From contig DHCD01000025.1 of NCBI GenBank assembly GCA_002398105.1, positions 4,863 to 29,045 on the forward strand: a stretch of DNA of 24,183 nucleotides, written 5' to 3'. This DNA comes from Syntrophomonas sp. UBA4911. GTDB taxonomy: Bacteria > Bacillota > Syntrophomonadia > Syntrophomonadales > Syntrophomonadaceae. Below the pieces are notes generated by a model. The model was given only the letters and a program-made list of their open reading frames with translations, was not told the DNA's origin and made no database searches. Positions 14,781 to 21,267 of the stretch are shown piece after piece; positions within the stretch are counted from its first letter, which is position 1; every line of letters starts with the position of its first letter. The position numbers and the translations under genes are program-made.

Positions 14781-16205
14781 TTACTCGGTATAGATCTTAT
14801 AATCGACCAGGTCCAGGTCAGGGTTGTCCAGTAGTTTAACCTTTTTCCGGGTACGTTTTTCTATATAGCCCAAATTTTTTTCATCATTACGAATACACTC
14901 CAGCAAACGCGGGCTAGCCTCACAGATTATGTTTTCCTGCTCCATATAGCCCATATTGGCAAGTTTACGCTTTACCTCACAGGACAGGGCAAACAGGTTT
15001 ATCATCCGTCCCCGGCCATTACATTGGGGACATTCGTCGGTAAAAAACTCATACACCCCATAACGCGACTTCTTACGGGTCATTTCCAGAAATCCCAGGC
15101 CGGTCATGCCGATAATGCGGGTATGAGCTTTATCCTTGGCCAGTTCCCGTTTCAGGGTCGAAATTATTTTATCTGCATTTTCCTTTACCCGCATATCAAT
15201 GAAATCAATAAGAATAATCCCCCCCAAGCTGCGCAGCCGCAATTGCCGGGGGATTTCCACCGCCGCCTCCTGATTCAGCTTGAACACCGTTTCCTCAAAA
15301 TCATTTTTACCCGTATACTTGCCGCTGTTAACGTCAATTACGGTCATGGCCTCGGTCTCGTCGATTATTAAATAGCCGCCGTTGCGCAGCCATACCTTGC
15401 GGCGCAGAGTGCGGCGGATATCCTTTTCCAGTCCGTATTTTTCGAACAGATCTCCTTCTTCATACTGAACCGTAAAATCAAATTTAGATTTTCTCTTATT
15501 CATATAGCAGGTTATCTTTTCTTTTAATTTCTCATTGTTGATTATCACCCGGCGGATATCGCCATCCAGGTAATCTCTAAGGGTTCTCTCCAGCACGTCA
15601 ATATCTTCGTAAATCAGACTGGGGGCCCGCATACGCTCGAAGCGCTGTCTAATCTCTTCCCAAACCTGCAGCAGATCCTGCAGTTCCCCCAGGATTTCCT
15701 CATCTTCAGCTTCCTGGCAGGCGGTACGCAGGATTATTCCCCTATCCTTCGGCTTATGGACTTCCATCAAAAGGCGCAGATGCTCCCGGCGCTGGTCGTC
15801 AGTCAGTTTGCGGGAAATAGATATATCAGTCTGGCAGGGCAGAAGGACGATAAAATGACCGGGGATGGTAAGATTCCCGGTTACCCTGGCCCCCTTTTCG
15901 GAAAAGGCTTCTTTTTTTACCTGAACCATAACATCCTGGCCGCTCTTCAAAAGGTCCAGGCCGTTGCTCACCTTTCTTTGGCCGGGAATCATTACGTCCC
16001 CGGCATATAAAAAGGCATTCTTTGACAACCCTATGTCAATAAAGGCGCAGGAGAGACCAGGCAATATATCCTTCACCTTGCCCTTATAAATATTTCCTAC
16101 ATTTTCATCCTGATTGGCCCAAAAAGCCTCTACCAGACGCCCATCCTCCACAATCGCCACCCGCGACTCCCAGGGGTAGACCTCCACCACAATTTCCCGT
16201 TCCAA
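14781..16205 (-). CDS. rng: Ribonuclease G/E family endoribonuclease
   Basis: An endonuclease for rRNA maturation and mRNA decay. The 474-aa protein is the short catalytic form, without an RNase E-type C-terminal scaffold. An S1-like RNA-binding part is at ~35-110 (GNIYKGKVKDILPGLSCAFI). The catalytic Asp residues are D291 in DVNSGKYTG and the IDFIDM pair at 334/337. The zinc-link CPQC (C392, C395) mediates dimerisation in relatives. The start is TTG (16203-16205), 1 nt after the DUF2344 stop, with AAGGTG 7 nt upstream. It is last in the radical SAM-DUF2344-rng run. Confidence 0.95.
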   Translation of the reverse strand: MEREIVVEVYPWESRVAIVEDGRLVEAFWANQDENVGNIYKGKVKDILPGLSCAFIDIGLSKNAFLYAGDVMIPGQRKVSNGLDLLKSGQDVMVQVKKEAFSEKGARVTGNLTIPGHFIVLLPCQTDISISRKLTDDQRREHLRLLMEVHKPKDRGIILRTACQEAEDEEILGELQDLLQVWEEIRQRFERMRAPSLIYEDIDVLERTLRDYLDGDIRRVIINNEKLKEKITCYMNKRKSKFDFTVQYEEGDLFEKYGLEKDIRRTLRRKVWLRNGGYLIIDETEAMTVIDVNSGKYTGKNDFEETVFKLNQEAAVEIPRQLRLRSLGGIILIDFIDMRVKENADKIISTLKRELAKDKAHTRIIGMTGLGFLEMTRKKSRYGVYEFFTDECPQCNGRGRMINLFALSCEVKRKLANMGYMEQENIICEASPRLLECIRNDEKNLGYIEKRTRKKVKLLDNPDLDLVDYKIYTE

Positions 16206-16206
16206 G

Positions 16207-16887
16207 TCACTTCACCTTTTCCAGCGGGGTATAGTATTTATCTCTTTCGCGGATATAATTGCCGCTGCGATAAATATCCCCAACCGTTTCCTTGTCAATA
16301 CCGGTCTGCAGCAGCAGATCGCGCAGCTCATCATAACGCACATTGAGGGGTTCACCGATAGTTCCCCATATATCAATAATAGCAAAATCCTGTAAGCGAT
16401 TCACTTCAATTTTTAAAATTCCGGGGCGCAAATTCTTATCCAGGTTCTTTTTTTTGCCCCGGCTCTTGACCATAAGCTCCTCCTGCTGCAGGGTCCGGGC
16501 TTTCCATAGTTCCAACTGCTCGGTCCTATCATTGATGACAAAGGAATAGCAGGCGCAATTGATGCTGTTCATAAGCGCAGGGGTCTTAATCCCGATCTCC
16601 AGGCAGGCATTAATTCGCATAGCCGGAGGCAGAGACTGGTTCATATTATCAACAAATTCGTTTATGCTCATCTCCCGCTCCAGCTCCAAATCGAAATATT
16701 CGCGCTTTCCCCATAGCCCTACCGGCAATACCGTACCCATGGAAAGCCGTATATGGGGATTGAAGCCCTCGCTCAGGGCAAAGGGTATCCGGGCCCGGCG
16801 CAAGGCCCGGGCCATAAGGTTCATCATATCCAGGTTGGACAAAAAGCGAAGGTCCGATCCCACGCTGTACTCAGCTCTCAACCGCAT
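16207..16887 (-). CDS. DUF2344 / TIGR03936 radical-SAM-linked protein
   Basis: A 226-aa protein of unknown function. The N-terminus, RFLSNLDMMNLMARALRRAR then IPFALSEGFNPHIRLSMGTVLPVG, is the diagnostic block of the TIGR03936 family. These proteins are nearly always fused to, or encoded beside, TIGR03960 radical SAM proteins, as here (17-bp overlap). The start is ATG at 16887, with AGGAGG 9 nt upstream inside the upstream gene. The fixed association suggests the two act as one enzyme or complex. The rng and rplU neighbours hint at RNA or ribosome modification, but that is inference only. Confidence 0.92.
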   Translation of the reverse strand: MRLRAEYSVGSDLRFLSNLDMMNLMARALRRARIPFALSEGFNPHIRLSMGTVLPVGLWGKREYFDLELEREMSINEFVDNMNQSLPPAMRINACLEIGIKTPALMNSINCACYSFVINDRTEQLELWKARTLQQEELMVKSRGKKKNLDKNLRPGILKIEVNRLQDFAIIDIWGTIGEPLNVRYDELRDLLLQTGIDKETVGDIYRSGNYIRERDKYYTPLEKVK

Positions 16888-18724
16888 CAGCCCGGTCCTC
16901 CTTAATCTGCAGGTCTACCCCCAGGTTCATGCACACCCCGCAGTCCCTGCACCCTTCCCGGCGGCAGTCCGGGGTGCTTATCCCCTGCCCGGCCTTTTCA
17001 TCCTCTTCAATCAGATACTCCCGCTCAATCCCGGTTTCGATAAAATCCCAGGGTAGTACTTCTGCATAGTCACGACGGCGCAAATTATAAAATCCGGGGT
17101 CAATGTTTTCCTCCTGCAGTGCTTCCATCCAGCGGTCAAAATGGAAATACTCGGACCAGCCGTCAAATTTGCAGCCCTTTTGCCAGGCCTTATGGATAGC
17201 CGCCGCCAGACGGCGGTCGCCCCGGGCAATGATCCCCTCCAGGTAACTGGTTTCACTGTCATGGAAACTAAGCTTGATATTTTTTCGTTTTTCCCGCATC
17301 ATATAGCGGCGTTTATTATCCAGTTCCGCAATACTGTTCTGGGACCGCCACTGAAAAGGGGTATGTCCCTTGGGTACAAAAGAGGCCAGGCTGGCCCGGA
17401 TTTCTACCGGCCGCCGGGAATACCGGTCCCCGATAGCCTTAACCTTTCGGCACAGCTCTATGATCCCGTCCAGGTCGGCTTCGGTTTCATCCGGCAGCCC
17501 AATCATAAAATAGAGCTTAAGCGAATTCCACCCGGACTTAAAAGCGGCTTCCACCGCATTAAATAACTGTTCGTCCGTCACATTTTTATTTATCACGTCC
17601 CGCATACGCTGGGTCCCGGCCTCCGGGGCCAGGGTCAAAGTGGTTTTACGCACCTTCTGCACCTCATTGGCCAGATCAATGGAAAAAGCGTCGACCCGCA
17701 ATGAAGGCAGGGAAACTCCTGTGCCCCGGGGGCCATATTCTTTAACCAGATCCTTCACCAGGGGGCTTACCCCGGAGTAATCCAAGGTGCTCAGCGATGC
17801 CAGCGATATCTCCTCGTAGCCGGTGCTGGCCAACTGGGCGGCGGCCTGTTTCTTAAGCGTAGCCACACTGCGTTCCCGCACGGGGCGGTAAACCATACCG
17901 GCATGGCAAAATCGGCAGCTGCGCTGGCAGCCCCGCATAACCTCCAGCACCGCCCGGTCATGGACGATATCCATATAAGGCAGCACCGGTTTATCCGGAT
18001 AATAAGCCTTATCCAGATCTTCAATCACCCGCCGCCGCACTTGGGCCGGCGCCTCTTTGACCAGCGGCGCCATTCTCTTTATCGTGCCGTCATCTTTATA
18101 TTCCACCCGATACAGGGCCGGTATATAGACACCTTCTATCCGGGCCAGCTGTTTGAGCAGTTCGTCCCGGACCATGTCCCGGTTCTTATCCACACAGTCC
18201 AGGAACTCCAGGGTTACCTCTTCACCGTCGCCAATCAGGAAAGCATCAAAAAATTCGGCAAAAGGCTCCGGATTAAACACCGCCGGCCCCCCGGCGATTA
18301 CCAGCGGGCATCCCTCTTCGCGGTCTTGCGACCATAAAGGTATGCCGGACAAGTCCAGCATATTAAGTATATTGGTAATCGACAGTTCATACTGCAGAGA
18401 AAATCCGATTACGTCAAAATCCCCCAGAGGGCGGAAGGACTCCAGAGCATAAAGGGGTATATGCTCCCGCCGCATGACCTCTTCCATGTCGGGCCAGGGA
18501 GCAAAAGAACGCTCCATCAGGTGATTGCTCTTTTCATTGACCAGACCGTAAAGAATCTTGCCGCCGATATGCGACATGCCTACTTCATAGACATCGGGGA
18601 AGGCAAACACCATCTTCGCCTCTGCCTGCTCCCAGTCCTTCTGAATAACATTGACTTCCCCCCCGGTATAACGAGCCGGTTTGGACACCTGGGGCAATAT
18701 ATCCCGGAATAGCTTATCCTTCAT
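16871..18724 (-). CDS. TIGR03960-type radical SAM protein with B12-binding-like N-terminus
   Basis: A 617-aa radical SAM enzyme of unknown substrate. The [4Fe-4S] motif is C266-x3-C270-x2-C273 in RGCQRSCRFCHAG. The preceding ~200 residues form a Rossmann-like domain resembling cobalamin-binding radical SAM families (VYEVGMSHIGGKILYGLVNE, IGFSLQYELSITNILNMLDL). The C-terminus is Cys-rich (CRREGCRDCGVC), possibly another cluster site. I chose the ATG at 18722-18724, with GGAGG 8 nt upstream and MKDKLFRDILPQVSKPARY as expected for the family. A longer frame to 18784 runs through the promoter. It overlaps DUF2344. Confidence 0.92.
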   Translation of the reverse strand: MKDKLFRDILPQVSKPARYTGGEVNVIQKDWEQAEAKMVFAFPDVYEVGMSHIGGKILYGLVNEKSNHLMERSFAPWPDMEEVMRREHIPLYALESFRPLGDFDVIGFSLQYELSITNILNMLDLSGIPLWSQDREEGCPLVIAGGPAVFNPEPFAEFFDAFLIGDGEEVTLEFLDCVDKNRDMVRDELLKQLARIEGVYIPALYRVEYKDDGTIKRMAPLVKEAPAQVRRRVIEDLDKAYYPDKPVLPYMDIVHDRAVLEVMRGCQRSCRFCHAGMVYRPVRERSVATLKKQAAAQLASTGYEEISLASLSTLDYSGVSPLVKDLVKEYGPRGTGVSLPSLRVDAFSIDLANEVQKVRKTTLTLAPEAGTQRMRDVINKNVTDEQLFNAVEAAFKSGWNSLKLYFMIGLPDETEADLDGIIELCRKVKAIGDRYSRRPVEIRASLASFVPKGHTPFQWRSQNSIAELDNKRRYMMREKRKNIKLSFHDSETSYLEGIIARGDRRLAAAIHKAWQKGCKFDGWSEYFHFDRWMEALQEENIDPGFYNLRRRDYAEVLPWDFIETGIEREYLIEEDEKAGQGISTPDCRREGCRDCGVCMNLGVDLQIKEDRADAVES

Positions 18725-18758
18725 TACTGATGCCTCCACATAAGAGCATTCTTTAAGT

Positions 18759-18785
18759 ATTATACAAAAATGCCGTAAAATCAAT
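18759..18785 (-). promoter_or_regulatory. Probable promoter of the TIGR03960 radical SAM gene
   Basis: A minus-strand TATAAT (18764-18759) lies 35 nt before the start codon. The nearest -35-like hexamer, TTGATT (about 18784-18779), is only 14 bp away, so the -35 is doubtful. The element is interleaved with the mntP terminator. Confidence 0.42.
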
Positions 18786-18801
18786 TCTGATTCCTACGGC
18801 A
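18766..18801 (-). terminator. Intrinsic terminator after mntP
   Basis: On the minus strand, TGCCGTA (18801-18795) pairs with TACGGCA (18777-18771), with a further AATCA/TGATT pairing inside, followed by TTTTTG (18770-18765). It isolates mntP from the radical SAM transcript. Confidence 0.8.
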
Positions 18802-18868
18802 CTTATTCGGCGTCAGGCTTTTATTGGGTCATAATATTATATCAAACTGCGCAGTACAATTAAAGGGA

Positions 18869-19435
18869 TTATAGAATATTAAGATGTTCCAAAAGTATTT
18901 TTACCCCAATAATAATCAAAACCAAACCACCCGCCATCTCAGCTTTGCTTTTATATTTCACCCCAAACCTGTTGCCCAAAGCTACCCCGACGAAAACAAG
19001 GCTGAACGTAGTAGCACCGATCATAGTAATTGCGGGCAGTATCAATACCTGTAAGAATGCCAAAGTAATACCTATGGCCAAAGCATCTATACTAGTAGCA
19101 ACTGCGAGCATGATTAATTCTTTTATGTCAAGCTGGTCATTGTATGCAGAAGAACAATCGCATCCCCTCAAAGCCTCCACCAGCATATTTCCTCCAATGA
19201 AAGCCAGCAGGATGAATGCTATCCAATGATCAAAACTAGTTATATAATGCTCAAACTGCCGGCCTAATAGCCAGCCCAAGAGTGGCATTGCGGCTTGAAA
19301 CCCGCCAAAAAAAGCGGCAATAATTACAGCATGGTTATAATTCAGTTTTTTCATTTTAAGTCCCTGGCAGAGCGAAACGGCAAAAGCATCCATTGACAAA
19401 CCTATAGCCACCATAAACAATTCAGCTTGCCCCAT
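18869..19435 (-). CDS. mntP: Manganese efflux pump MntP
   Basis: A small inner-membrane Mn2+ exporter. The 188-aa protein has six predicted hydrophobic helices arranged as two related halves. The paired acidic motifs are LSMDAFAVSLCQGL (Asp16) and ATSIDALAIGITLA, the metal-path residues in the family. The start ATG at 19435 follows AAGGAGG by 9 nt. It has its own promoter and a yybP-ykoY Mn2+ riboswitch directly upstream, which strongly supports the substrate. The terminator downstream makes it monocistronic. Confidence 0.96.
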   Translation of the reverse strand: MGQAELFMVAIGLSMDAFAVSLCQGLKMKKLNYNHAVIIAAFFGGFQAAMPLLGWLLGRQFEHYITSFDHWIAFILLAFIGGNMLVEALRGCDCSSAYNDQLDIKELIMLAVATSIDALAIGITLAFLQVLILPAITMIGATTFSLVFVGVALGNRFGVKYKSKAEMAGGLVLIIIGVKILLEHLNIL

Positions 19436-19499
19436 TATAAAATACCTCCTTAAAAAAACAGATACGCTATCTTTAGCTGTACCTGCTTCTCTTTAGAGA

Positions 19500-19534
19500 T
19501 ATAAAACATGTACAGCCGTTAACAGCTATACATG
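19500..19534 (-). terminator. Riboswitch expression-platform terminator
   Basis: On the minus strand, CATGTATAGC (19534-19525) pairs with GCTGTACATG (19516-19507), 10 bp with one G-U, followed by TTTTATAT. Its first four bases, CATG, are also the candidate closing strand of the aptamer, so only one of the two can form. Confidence 0.75.
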
Positions 19535-19614
19535 AGTCTCATTATTTAAGGCAAACCAGACTATAATAGTCAGTATGTTGATTTGCCGCGTACTACGCCA
19601 ATTACTCCCCCATG
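19531..19614 (-). promoter_or_regulatory. yybP-ykoY manganese riboswitch aptamer
   Basis: Minus-strand reading gives the family's conserved blocks in order: GGGGGAGTA (19611-19603), TCAACATACT (about 19583-19574) and AATGAGACT (about 19543-19535). CATG (19614-19611) can pair with CATG (19534-19531) to close helix P1. The downstream terminator competes for that second CATG. The expected logic is therefore that Mn2+ stabilises P1, blocks the terminator and turns mntP on, as in characterised yybP-ykoY switches. Confidence 0.9.
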
Positions 19615-19622
19615 ATTTGAAT

Positions 19623-19651
19623 AGTCTATCATAATATCTTATTGTAGACAA
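19623..19651 (-). promoter_or_regulatory. Promoter of the riboswitch-mntP transcript
   Basis: TTGTCT (19651-19646) and TAGACT (19628-19623) are 17 bp apart on the minus strand. The predicted start near 19616 falls exactly at the aptamer's first base-paired element. Confidence 0.68.
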
Positions 19652-19688
19652 CTCTTTAAAACTGCTATTATAAAGGATTTTCTTGATC

Positions 19689-19714
19689 CTGCGCATAATG
19701 TTAATGATGCGCAG
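19689..19714. repeat. 8+8 bp dyad upstream of the small membrane-protein gene
   Basis: CTGCGCAT (19689-19696) and ATGCGCAG (19707-19714) form a perfect inverted repeat with a 10-bp AT-rich spacer. A TATAAT (19732-19737) follows with 17 bp between it and the end of the dyad, so the right arm occupies the -35 position where no good -35 hexamer exists. This looks like a dimeric regulator site. No regulator gene is nearby. Confidence 0.55.
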
Positions 19715-19777
19715 CAATTGCAGATGTAAATTATAATGGATTTAGTACATAAAGCGAAGTATAAAAAGGTGATAAAA

Positions 19778-19981
19778 ATGTTTAGACGAGCATTAAAATT
19801 TGCTATCGGACCAAGTATAGGAATAACTTTAGGAGGTATAATTATTCCACGGATTATGTTTCCAAACCTATATAACGAAACATATCCCTCTATACTCGTA
19901 CATGCGGTTTTGTATTTTGCTGTAGGTTATATTGTTTCCTTTTTAGTTGCTCTGCTCATCGAATGGGTTAAATCAAAATAA
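19778..19981 (+). CDS. Small two-helix membrane protein, function unknown
   Basis: A 67-aa protein I do not recognise. ATG at 19778 follows AAGGTG (19766-19771) by 6 nt; an in-frame ATG at 19736 lacks a site and would start upstream of the expected transcription start. Two hydrophobic helices are visible: FAIGPSIGITLGGIIIPRIM, then SILVHAVLYFAVGYIVSFLV with a short LIEWVKSK tail. The N-terminus (MFRRALK) is basic, predicting both ends inside the cell. It is transcribed divergently from the mntP riboswitch. A metal link is suggested only by location. Codon use and base composition are AT-rich, like mntP and the radical SAM gene beside it. Confidence 0.65.
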   Translation: MFRRALKFAIGPSIGITLGGIIIPRIMFPNLYNETYPSILVHAVLYFAVGYIVSFLVALLIEWVKSK

Positions 19982-20055
19982 ATTGCATACAAAGCAAAAG
20001 GGAACTACGACTTCCTACTGTACATAATTTTCAGACTCGTAGTATTTAAATAACG

Positions 20056-21267
20056 TCATTTTAGAGTGATCCTCTTGGGAAATGCGGTATGCCTGGAAAT
20101 ATTCCACATCTTATCAATGTAAGCAGTGGTATATGCCTGCTCAATATAATGATAATAATAAGCGCCTTTATCGGTCAGCTGGTATCCACCCTTATCTTTT
20201 TCTACCCAGCCCAGCAGTCTGCAGATCCATAGTTCCAGACCGAACAGACTGGAAAGGGCAACGCCGAAATACTCTTTGAATTCATTCGGATTGATCCGCA
20301 GGGAATAGGCTTTCCAGAAAAGATAGTAGACCGCCCGCTGTCTTAAAGAAAATTTCAAAGTTAGAGAAGTCGGCAATTTATTATTATTGATCCTGCCGAT
20401 ATAACCCTCAAGCGAAAAGGTATTGATCTTAAACTGCTCTTTTAATAGAGTAGCCGCCGATACCCCAAATCCCAGAAAATTATCTCTTGTAATTGAAGAA
20501 TATTTGTCTGTATGGGGCCGGGCAAATGTCCAGACAGAAGTTCTTTCGTAATGATTCTTGGCGCAGTAAACTGATATTGCCTGCAGTATTTTCCTCTTTT
20601 CTCTTTCCGGCAACGGCTGGTATTTATTATTGGCAAAGGTAAAATCAATGAAGGGGTAGGTAGAGATTTGGGTTGCCCCATTAATAAATGCCCTTTTAAC
20701 ATCCTCCAAGAGGATTTGCCCGGTTTGGTTAGGAAGCCCAAAAATCAGATCTACATCAACTACATCAAATCCTGTCGTCTGTATTAAATTAAAGACGGCA
20801 GCATAATCAATGGCCTTTCTTCCCAGGGCCGAGAGACAGTCTTGATGAAAGGACTGGATACCTACACTGATCATAGTTATACCGGCAGCTTTCAGTTTTT
20901 TAAGAGTCTGCAGGGTTATATCATCGGGATGCAATTCTATCCCGATTCCCTCACGAATGCAAAAATATTTCTTCAGCGTTTGGATGATTATTTCTAAATC
21001 ATCCGCCATTAGCGCGGGAGTCCCTCCGCCAAAGTACAGGCTGGTCGCTTCCTTAGGTTGGCTCATTTGAGAGCCCACCAGTTCAATTTCTTTTATCAGG
21101 GCATCCCGGTATCTCCGGGCATTTTTTTGATCATAAGACACCTTGCAATAGGGACAAAAAGAACAGAGGGTCCGGCAAAACGGTATATGCACATAAAGTC
21201 CAAGTTCCTGAATATTTTCAAACACAAGAGACTCGGTGCGGTTATTGACAAAATTAAATGGCTGCAA
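20056..21267 (-). CDS. HemN/HemW-like radical SAM protein
   Basis: A 403-aa radical SAM protein of the coproporphyrinogen-oxidase-like superfamily. The cluster motif is C31-x3-C35-x2-C38 in HIPFCRTLCSFCPYC, followed by YFGGGTPALM and SVGIQSFHQDCLSALGRK, all shared with HemN/HemW/HutW. The C-terminus resembles the winged-helix HemN_C domain (YQLTDKGAYYYHYIEQAY). It cannot be assigned to true HemN, the HemW heme chaperone or a HutW-type heme-degrading enzyme. The likely start is TTG at 21265-21267 with no good Shine-Dalgarno; a GTG at 21228 is an alternative. The N-terminus lies on the junction with the truncated RND gene, so its native promoter and start may be lost. Confidence 0.85.
   Translation of the reverse strand: MQPFNFVNNRTESLVFENIQELGLYVHIPFCRTLCSFCPYCKVSYDQKNARRYRDALIKEIELVGSQMSQPKEATSLYFGGGTPALMADDLEIIIQTLKKYFCIREGIGIELHPDDITLQTLKKLKAAGITMISVGIQSFHQDCLSALGRKAIDYAAVFNLIQTTGFDVVDVDLIFGLPNQTGQILLEDVKRAFINGATQISTYPFIDFTFANNKYQPLPEREKRKILQAISVYCAKNHYERTSVWTFARPHTDKYSSITRDNFLGFGVSAATLLKEQFKINTFSLEGYIGRINNNKLPTSLTLKFSLRQRAVYYLFWKAYSLRINPNEFKEYFGVALSSLFGLELWICRLLGWVEKDKGGYQLTDKGAYYYHYIEQAYTTAYIDKMWNISRHTAFPKRITLK

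Noticed and set aside
20004..20043. Possible terminator ACTACGA...TCGTAGT after the small membrane-protein gene
   Set aside because: A 7-bp stem with a 26-nt loop and only a broken T tail; too weak to call.
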